Below, one piece after another: positions 1 to 7,463 of a stretch of 15,427 bases of DNA. Source of the stretch: an uncultured Actinomycetes bacterium. GTDB lineage: Bacteria > Actinomycetota > Actinomycetes > Nanopelagicales > Nanopelagicaceae. The stretch's first letter is position 1. Each line of letters begins with the position of its first letter. The DNA lies in the NCBI GenBank assembly GCA_903928395.1, contig CAIYQS010000248.1, forward strand, positions 1 through 15,427. The letters are read 5' to 3'. The translations under genes and the position numbers were made by a program. A model generated the notes under the pieces. That model was not told where the DNA came from. It searched no databases and saw only the letters and a list, made by a program, of their open reading frames with translations.

Positions 1-26
1 ATCCTGTCCCGAGCCACTCTTGTATT

Positions 27-221
27 TCAATGGGTTGAAGAATTGCCCGGAATCGAATTTAGAAGTGCAGTTACTTCGGACTCTTTGTATCGGCGATGTC
101 CACCAAGCGTGCGGATACTTGTTAACTTTCCGGCTTTTGCCCAACGCGTAACTGTTTTTGGATCTACTCGAAATAAGGCAGCAACTTCCGATGGCGTCAG
201 CAAAGTCTCTTGTTCGCTCAT
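27..221 (-). CDS. bldC: BldC-family MerR-like DNA-binding regulator
   Basis: Small 64-residue protein that is a single winged helix-turn-helix domain of the MerR/BldC type. The core reads LLTPSEVAALFRVDPKTVTRWAKAG followed by KLTSIRTLGGHRRY, essentially the Streptomyces BldC core as I remember it. In Streptomyces, BldC is a developmental transcription regulator that binds direct repeats by head-to-tail oligomerisation; its role in a non-sporulating actinobacterium is not known to me. I start it at the ATG at 221, giving MSEQETLL, because GGGGG lies 5 bases upstream and the length matches the family (about 65-70). A GTG 14 codons further upstream (263) stays in frame but would add a non-conserved tail and run through an 18-bp palindrome. 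It is separated by 109 bases from the preceding gene, so it probably has its own promoter. Identification is firm, target genes unknown. Confidence 0.93.
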   Translation of the reverse strand: MSEQETLLTPSEVAALFRVDPKTVTRWAKAGKLTSIRTLGGHRRYKESEVTALLNSIPGNSSTH

Positions 222-330
222 CGTCGCCCCCATTGGTGAATTGGCGAAATGTCCATTTCGCACCGATATGGGTGCAGTATTCCCGTTACAAGACCGTTAT
301 GACAAGGGGTTGAACGATAAATTTCTCAGA
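222..330 (-). promoter_or_regulatory. bldC leader with two adjacent inverted repeats
   Basis: The non-coding leader of bldC holds a perfect 8-bp-arm palindrome, GCGAAATG-TC-CATTTCGC, at 244-261. It abuts an imperfect dyad GCACC-GATATG-GGTGC at 260-275. Further upstream the hexamer CCGTTA occurs twice as a direct repeat (283-288 and 294-299), 11 bases apart. The palindrome begins 23 bases before the chosen bldC start. A loose promoter pair on the minus strand is TTGTAA (about 292-287) and TATCGG (about 269-264), with 17 bases between, so the dyads would overlap the -10 region. That layout suits an operator, but the promoter match is weak and the binding protein is unknown. Confidence 0.45.
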
Positions 331-1146
331 TTAGGTGGCTTGCTCAAGAGCGGCCACTTTGCGCCACCTCGAGATTAAACGTTCGTAGCCCAGCCCCGCT
401 TTTGCGCCATCCCCGGTGGAGAGTCCGCCCAAAGAAAGTTGAATATCCTCAACTGAGGTGTCGGCAGATAGCCCTTCAAATCCATCTTCTTTAAGGGTCT
501 GCTCCAAATACCTAGCTAAACCTCCGTAATCCAACTCAACTATCGATTGCGGATGGAACATGTTGAGCCATTCCAACAGGTCAGCAATCTCCCCTTCGAT
601 TGGACCATTTCCAAATGCTTCAACAACACTTTGGTGTGTAAACATGCAACGCTTTTTAGCGCTCGAAATGGATGTTCGCAGGTAAGTGAAAGGACCGTTT
701 TCATTACTTCCTCTGGAGCGATCACTCGGATCAAAGAGAGAGAACCAGCGCGGAGGGATAACCCACGTTGCGGTCAGAATATGTGGAACTTTGTCTTCGA
801 CTGTTTCAGAGTTAATCAAAATTGCTTCTTCGACATTTTCAGGTACAAAGTAACGGGCAACATTTACTGGCATCGATTCTTTAAATCTTGAAAGTGCCGC
901 CCACGATCTAGCTGCAGTTGACCAAGGTGCAACGTATCGGTTTCCTTCAAATTCTAAGACGTGCGCGCCATCGGCAGTGAGTGCGGGTGGTTCAGAAGAA
1001 ATCAGGCGACGGAGTGCACGAATTTGTTCGTCGTATCCAGTTGAAGAAGTAGCTGGAATTGCTTGCCAGCGCAACCGCTCTGCAGGTTCAAATGCATCCA
1101 TTGGCTCATACACCCGAAGAGATGCGACGTACGGAGTTGGATGCAT
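331..1146 (-). CDS. Conserved actinobacterial protein, DUF8083-type
   Basis: A 271-residue soluble protein with no signal peptide or membrane segment. I recognise it as the conserved actinobacterial hypothetical that lies near purM and bldC in other Actinobacteria (I recall the label DUF8083; the exact name should be checked). Family-like landmarks are YVASLRVYEPMDAFEPAERL near the N-terminus (6-25), VAPWSTAARSW (72-82), TATWVIPPRWFSLFDPSDR (125-143), FHPQSIVELDYGGLARYL (197-214) and YERLISRWRKVAALE at the C-terminus (254-268). No catalytic motif is visible and no function is established. The ATG at 1146 is preceded by AGGT about 9 bases upstream. It follows DUF3073 by 39 bases with no terminator between, so the two are likely co-transcribed. 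The family assignment comes from memory of sequence pattern and context; function is unknown. Confidence 0.8.
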   Translation of the reverse strand: MHPTPYVASLRVYEPMDAFEPAERLRWQAIPATSSTGYDEQIRALRRLISSEPPALTADGAHVLEFEGNRYVAPWSTAARSWAALSRFKESMPVNVARYFVPENVEEAILINSETVEDKVPHILTATWVIPPRWFSLFDPSDRSRGSNENGPFTYLRTSISSAKKRCMFTHQSVVEAFGNGPIEGEIADLLEWLNMFHPQSIVELDYGGLARYLEQTLKEDGFEGLSADTSVEDIQLSLGGLSTGDGAKAGLGYERLISRWRKVAALEQAT

Positions 1147-1185
1147 TGGTTCAGTACCTATTGAAACTTAGTGATGAACAAACAA

Positions 1186-1392
1186 TTATGCGCGTTTGGC
1201 GTAATTATCATCTTCATTGTCGTTTAGGTACTGATCTTCATCGCTTTCGTCGGTCACCGTTGTACTCGTCGAACTTGCCGGTGAGGACTCATGAAGTTCT
1301 TTTGCTAAACGCTCTAGATCCATATCTGGACCAGAATATTTAAGATCGCGTGCGACCCGGGTCGCCTTAGCTTTCTGTCGGCCACGCCCCAT
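1186..1392 (-). CDS. DUF3073 small charged protein
   Basis: 68-residue protein of the actinobacterial DUF3073 family. It has a strongly basic N-terminus (MGRGRQKAKATRVARDLKYS) typical of the family, a central segment DMDLERLAKEL, and a very acidic tail (TVTDESDEDQYLNDNEDDNY). The opposite-charge halves suggest a nucleic-acid or ribosome partner, but no function is established and this is speculation. The start at 1392 is secure, with AAGGAGGT 6 bases upstream, the best Shine-Dalgarno match among the annotated genes here. It lies 60 bases downstream of purM. Its own strong ribosome-binding site and gap suggest expression partly independent of the purine operon. Family assignment is good. Confidence 0.9.
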   Translation of the reverse strand: MGRGRQKAKATRVARDLKYSGPDMDLERLAKELHESSPASSTSTTVTDESDEDQYLNDNEDDNYAKRA

Positions 1393-1452
1393 AGCGAGAC
1401 CTCCTTCTTCTATGTATCTATTCGTCTATGTAAATATCGTCAGGTGCGAAGG
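1393..1452 (-). promoter_or_regulatory. purM-DUF3073 gap: strong RBS and weak promoter candidate
   Basis: The Shine-Dalgarno sequence AAGGAGGT (1406-1399) fixes the start of the DUF3073 gene. Upstream on the minus strand, CTGACG (1443-1438) and TAGATA (1420-1415) are separated by 17 bases and could be -35 and -10 elements, each matching 4 of 6 consensus positions. No hairpin with a U-tract is visible, so read-through from purM is possible. The RBS is well supported; the promoter is tentative. Confidence 0.4.
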
Positions 1453-2523
1453 TTATCGTGGTTGGTAGATACCTACCAACGCAGAACCTTTTTCGGCGGT
1501 TTTACGCTCAATTACCCCACAGGCCCAGGCCTTCATACCCCTAGCCGCAAGGCTACGGAGCGCCAGATCGGCTGAAACGGGGTCAACGACAGCCACCATC
1601 CCGATGCCGCAATTCCATGTCTGCTCCATATCCCCGGTTGGAACCCCACCCAGGCGGGCCAAGTACTCCATTTCGGCAGGAAGAGACCAGGTGGTGCGGT
1701 CAAATGTCGCCACAAGTTCCTGGGGGATAACCCGTGCGGTATTAGCCGCGATTCCACCGCCAGTAATGTGGGCAAAACCATGCAAACTGGATTTGAGCCC
1801 TTTGTGAAGCGCAAGACAATCCAGCGAATAAATTTCTGTTGGGATCAAAAGTGTTTCCCCGAGAGTTTTTCCGAATTCAGCAACATACGTGTCAAGGGAC
1901 AGGTTCTTTGTCTTAAGGATATGTCTGACAAGTGAGAAGCCGTTTGCATGCAATCCCGATGCCGGCATCGCGATAATAACATCGCCAGCTCGAACTAAAT
2001 GCTCACCTAGCAAATTTTCGTAATCGACCGCGCCCGTTGCTGCTCCGGCAATATCGAATTCATCAATTTCAAGTAATCCAGGATGTTCGGCGGTCTCGCC
2101 ACCCACAAGTGCGGTCCCAGCCTTTTGGCAACCAATCGCGATGCCGCGAACAATTTCTGCAATCCGTTCCGGAAAAACTTTTCCGACTGCAATGTAATCG
2201 ATCATAAAAAGTGGCTCGGCACCGCAAACAACCAAATCATCCACGACCATCGCAACTAAATCTTCACCGATGGTGTCGTATTTTGAAAGCGCACGAGCAA
2301 TTTCTGTTTTTGTTCCAACACCATCTGTCGATGTTGCGAGCAGTGGGCGATTAAATTTCTTGAGTGCGGAGACATCAAAGAGTCCGGCAAATCCGCCAAT
2401 ATCACCGATGACTTCAGCACGGCGAGCTTTTGCAAGATGTGCCTTCATTAATTCAACGGCACGATCTCCAGCAACAATGTCAACACCAGCACCTGCATAC
2501 GTCGCTGAGTCTTGCGGGGTCAT
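1453..2523 (-). CDS. purM: Phosphoribosylformylglycinamidine cyclo-ligase (AIR synthetase)
   Basis: PurM closes the imidazole ring: FGAM + ATP gives AIR + ADP + Pi, step 5 of purine synthesis, in the cytoplasm. The 356-residue length is normal. Family landmarks are GAGVDIVAGD (11-20), the glycine-rich STDGVGTK (65-72), DDLVVCGAEPLFMIDYIA (95-112) and GGETAEHPG (141-149), which together form the ATP-binding half shared with PurL. The C-terminal half keeps ITGGGIAANTARVIP. Its ATG overlaps the purF stop by four bases (ATGA at 2523-2520), so translation is probably coupled to PurF. It is the last gene of the ten-gene run. The reading frame is intact. Confidence 0.98.
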   Translation of the reverse strand: MTPQDSATYAGAGVDIVAGDRAVELMKAHLAKARRAEVIGDIGGFAGLFDVSALKKFNRPLLATSTDGVGTKTEIARALSKYDTIGEDLVAMVVDDLVVCGAEPLFMIDYIAVGKVFPERIAEIVRGIAIGCQKAGTALVGGETAEHPGLLEIDEFDIAGAATGAVDYENLLGEHLVRAGDVIIAMPASGLHANGFSLVRHILKTKNLSLDTYVAEFGKTLGETLLIPTEIYSLDCLALHKGLKSSLHGFAHITGGGIAANTARVIPQELVATFDRTTWSLPAEMEYLARLGGVPTGDMEQTWNCGIGMVAVVDPVSADLALRSLAARGMKAWACGVIERKTAEKGSALVGIYQPR

Positions 2524-3989
2524 TCGTATCTATTCACAATCTCAAGCAAATTCTTACCAGCCGATAAGTCAGCTGGGATATCGATGGGATATTGACCAGT
2601 AAAACAGGCGGTGCATAATTTGGACTCTGCGATGGTTGTTGCTTCGATCATGCCTTCCATCGAGACATATCCGAGCGAATCAGCCCCGATGGAACGCCGA
2701 ATTTCCTCGACTTCTAGTCCTGCCGCAATTAACTCGGCACGAGAAGCAAAATCGATGCCGTAATAACACGGCCACTTAACTGGCGGAGAAGATATGCGGA
2801 CGTGGATTTCAAGCGCTCCCGCCTCACGCAACATCCGAACTAATGCACGTTGTGTATTGCCACGAACAATCGAGTCATCAACTACAACTATCCGCTTTCC
2901 TTCGATCACGTCTCGGAGTGGATTTAACTTCAGACGAATGCCCAATTGGCGAATGGTCTGGCTTGGTTGAATAAAAGTTCTGCCAACATACGAGTTCTTT
3001 ACTAGGCCGGCACCGTAAGGAATTCCGGATTGGCGCGCATAACCTACTGCGGCAGGTGTGCCTGACTCGGGAACAGGAATAACTAAGTCAGCTTGGACTG
3101 GATGTTCCTTTGCTAATTGTGCACCGAGCGCGACGCGTGTTGTATGCACATTACGCCCTGCAATAGATGTGTCGGGGCGCGCCAGATACACGTATTCAAA
3201 GACACAGCCCTTTGGTTCAGGAGTCGCCCAGCGAGTTGAACGAAGCCCGTTCTCATCAATCGCAATGAATTCACCGCATTCAACTTCGCGAATGAAGGAA
3301 GCACCCACAATATCCAACGCTGCAGATTCTGAAGCTACAACCCAACCGTGATCTAACTTGCCGATAACAAGCGGCCTAACTCCATTTCGGTCGCGCGCGG
3401 CGTAAAGCGTATTCTCATCCATGAATACCAGCGAGAAGGCACCCTTGAGCATAGGCAAAATCGCGAGCGCTGAACTTTCGAAATTTTTTCCTTCTTGGGC
3501 CGCGATTAATGCTGTCATGATTTCGGTGTCAGTTGTTGCGTGCATGCCGTGATCATTCTTGGGCGCAATCCGCGCAAGCGTCTCGGCCAAATCGCCAGTA
3601 TTAGTTAAGTTCCCATTGTGAGCGAGCGCAAGCGTTCCATGGTTTGTAGATCGCAATGTCGGTTGCGCATTTGCCCAAGTCGAAGATCCAGTCGTGGAGT
3701 AACGACAGTGTCCAATTGCTAATTTGCCAGTGAGAGTTGCAAGATCGTTTTCGGTAAATACTTGCGAAACCAGACCCATGTCTTTGTAAACAACAATTCG
3801 CTTACCGTCAGATGTTGCAATACCGGCGGATTCCTGACCGCGATGCTGTAAGGCATAAAGCCCATAGAAAGTTAGCTTTGCGACCTCTTCATCGGGGGCC
3901 CAAACTCCAAATACTCCACACTCGTCCTGCGGACCTTTTTCAACGCCCGACACCTCAAAAGTGAGTTTGCCATCTGGGCGCCTTGTCAT
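2520..3989 (-). CDS. purF: Amidophosphoribosyltransferase (Fe-S, B. subtilis type)
   Basis: PurF makes phosphoribosylamine from PRPP and glutamine, the committed first step of purine synthesis. The 489-residue protein has a 23-residue propeptide before DECGVFG; Cys24 should become the N-terminal nucleophile of the Ntn glutaminase domain. LQHRGQESAGIA (47-58) and GHCRYSTTG (93-101) belong to that domain. The phosphoribosyltransferase domain carries the PRPP loop VVVDDSIVRGNT (368-379). Four cysteines, Cys262, Cys408, Cys459 and Cys462 (CTAC), match those that hold a 4Fe-4S cluster in the B. subtilis enzyme, implying an oxygen-sensitive, nucleotide-inhibited enzyme of that class. Its ATG overlaps the SCP_3 gene stop (ATGA, 3989-3986) and its stop overlaps purM. 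Identification is certain; Fe-S content is inferred from the conserved cysteines. Confidence 0.98.
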   Translation of the reverse strand: MTRRPDGKLTFEVSGVEKGPQDECGVFGVWAPDEEVAKLTFYGLYALQHRGQESAGIATSDGKRIVVYKDMGLVSQVFTENDLATLTGKLAIGHCRYSTTGSSTWANAQPTLRSTNHGTLALAHNGNLTNTGDLAETLARIAPKNDHGMHATTDTEIMTALIAAQEGKNFESSALAILPMLKGAFSLVFMDENTLYAARDRNGVRPLVIGKLDHGWVVASESAALDIVGASFIREVECGEFIAIDENGLRSTRWATPEPKGCVFEYVYLARPDTSIAGRNVHTTRVALGAQLAKEHPVQADLVIPVPESGTPAAVGYARQSGIPYGAGLVKNSYVGRTFIQPSQTIRQLGIRLKLNPLRDVIEGKRIVVVDDSIVRGNTQRALVRMLREAGALEIHVRISSPPVKWPCYYGIDFASRAELIAAGLEVEEIRRSIGADSLGYVSMEGMIEATTIAESKLCTACFTGQYPIDIPADLSAGKNLLEIVNRYE

Positions 3990-4300
3990 TCTGTAATCCT
4001 AATTGTCCGCGCGAGCTGCTGAAACAACCCTGATAAGTCAGATCGTTCTCCGCTCGCGGTGATTCGACCATCCGCAATGGCATCTTCCCAGTGGAGTGAG
4101 CCAGCGATTAGCCCAAAAAGTTCATCTGCGCCCATTTCAACGACATTGGGCGGTGTACCTCTGGTGTGTTTCGGGCCTTCGCAACATTGAATTGCAGCGT
4201 AGGGAGGCACGCGCAGTTCGACAGCATGCCCAGGTGCCAATTTACTAATCTCTTCGAGTAGCGCTTTGACCTGAGTAAGCAGCAGAGGATCGCGCGCCAT
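3986..4300 (-). CDS. SCP_3 sterol-carrier-like family protein
   Basis: A 104-residue protein of the bacterial sterol-carrier-protein-like family (Pfam SCP_3 by pattern). The diagnostic block is VELRVPPYAAIQCCEGPKHT followed by RGTPPNVVE, at residues 27-55. The later WEDAIADGRITASGERSDLS (71-90) resembles the end of an SCP2-type fold. Remembered homologues in other actinobacteria have a longer N-terminus, so this copy looks trimmed. No signal peptide or membrane segment is present. It starts 9 bases after the purL stop, with AGGTAA upstream, and its stop overlaps the purF start by four bases. That embedding between purL and purF suggests a link to purine synthesis or its regulation, but no function is established and 'sterol carrier' describes fold similarity only. 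Confidence 0.88.
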   Translation of the reverse strand: MARDPLLLTQVKALLEEISKLAPGHAVELRVPPYAAIQCCEGPKHTRGTPPNVVEMGADELFGLIAGSLHWEDAIADGRITASGERSDLSGLFQQLARTIRITE

Positions 4301-4309
4301 ATCTGTTAC

Positions 4310-6547
4310 CTATCCGAAAAGCTTCGGGAGGGTTTCAGTGTGAGCAGTTCGAAGTTCAGAAAGCGGTATCGCGGCATGGTTAATTACGAGCGCATCGCCG
4401 CCAGAACTTCCAAGAGTGTGAAGCGGGATCTCGTACTTGCTCGCCAGCGCTTCGAGTGCTGAAACATTTACGGGATCTACAGAGACCAATACTCTGCCGG
4501 GTGTTTCAGCGAACAGTGCAGCTGCAACCCCGCCTGGGATGAATTCTCCGGGTAGTCCAATGGTGGCTCCAATGTTGTTTCGCAAAGTAGCTTCAGCGAG
4601 CGCCGCGGCGAGGCCACCATCGCTTAAATCGTGAGCAGATTCAAAGAGCGGCTGCGCTTCGAGCAAGAGTTGAGTGAGTCGAATTTCGGTACCAACATCA
4701 GGAGTAGGTGCATGATCTCCCAACTGGCCGTGCAGGTGTGCCCATTCTGAACCACTGAAATTATCATCGGTATTTCCGATTTGAATTAATTGAAGCCCCG
4801 CCGATGGAATGCCCATTTTGGTTCGAGTACGAACATCTTGAATAACTCCGAGAACCGCGATTACAGGAGTTGGCAATATTGCGACGGCGCCGGTTTGGTT
4901 ATAAAACGAGACATTACCGCCGGTTACGGGAAGCCCCATTTCAAGACAAATATCTGCTAATCCGCGGACAGTTTCAGCGAATTGCCACATGACTCCGGGA
5001 TCCTCAGGGGAACCAAAGTTTAAACAGTTAGTAACTGCAAGAGGTTTTGCACCGGTCGTGGCTATGTTGCGACAAGATTCAAGAAGTGCAAGTTTTGCGC
5101 CGTTGTATGGATCCAAATACGACCAACGTGCATTCGCATCGGTGGAAATAGCTACGCCGAGGTGAGTTTCCTCATCGATTCGCACCATTCCAGAATCTTC
5201 AGGTTGAGACAATACCGAGTTTCCTTGAACATATCGATCGTACTGATCTGTGACCCAAGATTTGTCCGCGATATTAGGAGAGGCGATCAACGCTAAAAGC
5301 TCCGCCTTAATTGCATCTTGAGTATCGAGCGTTGGAAGCGACGTTGGAACTAAAGAATCTAGATATCCAGGCTTAGCGATGGGGCGGTTATATACGGGTC
5401 CATCATGAGCAACGGTGCGTGGTGGGACGTCTACAATCAACTCACTATTAAATGTTATTTGGAGATGTTTTCCATCGGTTACTTCCCCGATTACTGTTGC
5501 GGTGACATCCCATTTCTTACAAATCTTCATAAAGCGCGAAAGTTTTGCCGGTTCGATAATTGCGCACATTCGCTCTTGCGATTCTGACATCAAAATTTCT
5601 TCTGGAGACAAAGAGGGATCGCGAAGTGGAACTTTTTCGAGTTGAATCGACATTCCTCCCGAACCTGCAGAGGCAAGTTCGCTGGTCGCACAAGATAATC
5701 CTGCGCCGCCTAGATCTTGGATACCAATCACTAAATCTTCAGCAAATATTTCAAGGGAGCATTCGATCAAAACTTTTTCGGCGAAAGGATCACCGACTTG
5801 TACAGAAGGTCTTTTCGCCGCTTTGCCTGATGCAAATGTTTCGGAGGCGAGCACCGAAACACCACCAATTCCATCCCCACCTGTCTTTGCGCCAAAGAGC
5901 ACAACAAAGTTTCCGGTGCCATGAGCAGTAGCTAGTTTGATATCTTCATGACGCATAACGCCGACACAAAGCGCATTAACTAATGGGTTTCCCGCATAGG
6001 TTTCATCGAAAACAACTTCGCCGCCAATGTTTGGCAGCCCAAGGCAATTTCCGTAACCGCCGACTCCTGCGACAATTCCAGGCAACACTCGGCGAGTATC
6101 GGGAGCATCAGCGAGCCCAAAGCGCAGCGGATCCATCACTGCAATGGGGCGCGCACCCATTGTTAAAATATCGCGAACAATTCCGCCCACCCCGGTTGCA
6201 GCACCTTGATAAGGCTCAACAAATGAGGGGTGATTGTGCGATTCAATTTTGAAGGTGACTGCATAACCTTGTCCAATATCAACGACACCAGCGTTTTCGC
6301 CGATTCCGACCAGGAGCGCATCTGAGTGCGGAGCCTTTTCACCAAACTGCTTGAGGTGAACCTTCGAAGATTTGTAGGAACAATGTTCGGACCACATCAC
6401 CGAATACATCGCGAGTTCTGAGGAGGTTGGGCGACGACCTAGAATCTCTCTGATGCGAGCGTATTCGTCCGCTTTCAACCCAAGTTCCCTCCACGGTTGC
6501 TCCGCGTCTGGTTCGCCGGCTGCAATTGCTACTGTATCTAGCGCCAT
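4310..6547 (-). CDS. purL: Phosphoribosylformylglycinamidine synthase, large subunit
   Basis: PurL is the FGAM synthetase subunit: FGAR + ATP + ammonia gives FGAM. This is the short form (745 residues) that needs separate PurQ and PurS, and both are directly upstream. Landmarks include LGLKADEYARIREILGRRPT, SVMWSEHCSYKSSK with the conserved His55, a glycine-rich GIGGVSVLASETF, GGAGLSCATSELA, the second-half GGNVSFYNQTG, and SAHDLSDGGLAAALAEA near the C-terminus. I start at the ATG at 6547, which overlaps the purQ stop by one base (TGATG), with GGTGGG 6 bases upstream. A TTG one codon earlier (6550) would give a four-base overlap instead and cannot be excluded. The C-terminus is followed after 9 bases by the SCP_3 gene. 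The frame is uninterrupted. Confidence 0.98.
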   Translation of the reverse strand: MALDTVAIAAGEPDAEQPWRELGLKADEYARIREILGRRPTSSELAMYSVMWSEHCSYKSSKVHLKQFGEKAPHSDALLVGIGENAGVVDIGQGYAVTFKIESHNHPSFVEPYQGAATGVGGIVRDILTMGARPIAVMDPLRFGLADAPDTRRVLPGIVAGVGGYGNCLGLPNIGGEVVFDETYAGNPLVNALCVGVMRHEDIKLATAHGTGNFVVLFGAKTGGDGIGGVSVLASETFASGKAAKRPSVQVGDPFAEKVLIECSLEIFAEDLVIGIQDLGGAGLSCATSELASAGSGGMSIQLEKVPLRDPSLSPEEILMSESQERMCAIIEPAKLSRFMKICKKWDVTATVIGEVTDGKHLQITFNSELIVDVPPRTVAHDGPVYNRPIAKPGYLDSLVPTSLPTLDTQDAIKAELLALIASPNIADKSWVTDQYDRYVQGNSVLSQPEDSGMVRIDEETHLGVAISTDANARWSYLDPYNGAKLALLESCRNIATTGAKPLAVTNCLNFGSPEDPGVMWQFAETVRGLADICLEMGLPVTGGNVSFYNQTGAVAILPTPVIAVLGVIQDVRTRTKMGIPSAGLQLIQIGNTDDNFSGSEWAHLHGQLGDHAPTPDVGTEIRLTQLLLEAQPLFESAHDLSDGGLAAALAEATLRNNIGATIGLPGEFIPGGVAAALFAETPGRVLVSVDPVNVSALEALASKYEIPLHTLGSSGGDALVINHAAIPLSELRTAHTETLPKLFG

Positions 6548-7218
6548 CAACGACCCACCATACTTTGCAATATAGAAGTGAAAAAAGTAAGTCCGTCTGT
6601 GCTCGGGCCGGTAAGAGTTTCAATTGCCTGCTCCGGATGCGGCATCACTCCAACTACATTGCCGCGAGTATTTGCAATTCCTGCAATGTCGTTTTTTGAG
6701 CCATTTGGATTTTTATCCGCATAGCGCAATACGACTCGGCCTTCTGATTCAAGTTCGGCCAAAGTTGTTGAACTTGCTTGAAACGATCCCTCGCCATTTT
6801 TAATAGGTATTACTAACCGTTGCCCAGTTGTGTAACCAGAGGTCCATGGAGTGGCGGTATTTTCAATCGTGAGTGCTTGATCAGTGCAAACAAAATGTAA
6901 ACCTTGATTGCGGGTGAGCGCTCCAGGAAGCAAATGGGATTCGCAGAGGATTTGGAATCCGTTACAAATTCCGAGGACTGGAAATCCGTGTTCTGCGGCA
7001 ACAATGATTGAAGACATGATGGGAGCGAATCGCGATATTGCGCCACAGCGAAGGTAGTCGCCGTAGGAAAAGCCGCCTGGTAAGACCACGGCTTCGACTT
7101 CCTTGAGGTCATCACTCGCATGAAATAGCGGGACGGGAGTTCCGCCAGCTAACCGAATTGCGCGCAAAGCAGAAGAGTCATCGAGTGATCCAGGAAAGGT
7201 GACTACTCCAATTCGCAT
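6547..7218 (-). CDS. purQ: Phosphoribosylformylglycinamidine synthase, glutaminase subunit
   Basis: PurQ is the class I glutamine amidotransferase that supplies ammonia to PurL. The 223-residue protein shows the full catalytic triad: Cys85 in VLGICNGFQIL, and His194 and Glu196 in GVMPHPEQA. The oxyanion-strand region VVLPGGFSYGDYLRCGAI (44-61) and N-terminal IGVVTFPGS (3-11) are typical. The ATG at 7218 overlaps the purS stop by one base (TGATG) and the gene's own stop overlaps purL. The order purS-purQ-purL with one-base overlaps fits stoichiometric production of the three-subunit complex. Certain identification. Confidence 0.98.
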   Translation of the reverse strand: MRIGVVTFPGSLDDSSALRAIRLAGGTPVPLFHASDDLKEVEAVVLPGGFSYGDYLRCGAISRFAPIMSSIIVAAEHGFPVLGICNGFQILCESHLLPGALTRNQGLHFVCTDQALTIENTATPWTSGYTTGQRLVIPIKNGEGSFQASSTTLAELESEGRVVLRYADKNPNGSKNDIAGIANTRGNVVGVMPHPEQAIETLTGPSTDGLTFFTSILQSMVGR

Positions 7219-7463
7219 CAGGCCTCAACCTTTACGACATATGTTTCAATAACTGGATTTGATAACAAAGTTTCTGCAGCGCGTTCAATATCCGCAAGTT
7301 GCTCTGGAGTTGGCACCCCTGCTACCTCAATTTCAAAGCGTTTTCCTTGCCGAACCGCTTGGGCAAAATTAAATCCCAGTCTTGGTAGTGCCGAGGCAAC
7401 TGCCTGTCCCTGGGGATCCAAAATTTCGGGCTTCAACATAACTTCCACAACGATGGTGGCCAT
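7218..7463 (-). CDS. purS: Phosphoribosylformylglycinamidine synthase, PurS subunit
   Basis: PurS is the small third subunit of the PurLQS FGAM synthetase; it bridges PurL and PurQ in the complex. At 81 residues it has the usual family length. It begins with a beta strand (TIVVEVMLKPEILDPQG) and then has the family pattern ALPRLGFN, VRQGKRFEIEV and NPVIETYVVKV. The ATG overlaps the purC stop by one base (TAATG) and its stop overlaps the purQ start. There is no alternative in-frame start close by. Its presence with a short PurL and a stand-alone PurQ confirms the Gram-positive/archaeal three-subunit arrangement. Confidence 0.97.
   Translation of the reverse strand: MATIVVEVMLKPEILDPQGQAVASALPRLGFNFAQAVRQGKRFEIEVAGVPTPEQLADIERAAETLLSNPVIETYVVKVEA

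Noticed and set aside
547..891. Plus-strand frame of 114 codons, and similar plus-strand frames at 43-378, 977-1171 and 1059-1343
   Set aside because: They lie antisense to the bldC, DUF8083-type and DUF3073 genes, which have recognisable family sequence; their translations show no motif.
5560..5931. Plus-strand frame of 123 codons with neighbours at 5405-5645 and 5983-6252
   Set aside because: All are antisense to purL, whose frame is intact and strongly conserved. The translations are rich in Arg, Gln and His, as expected for shadows.
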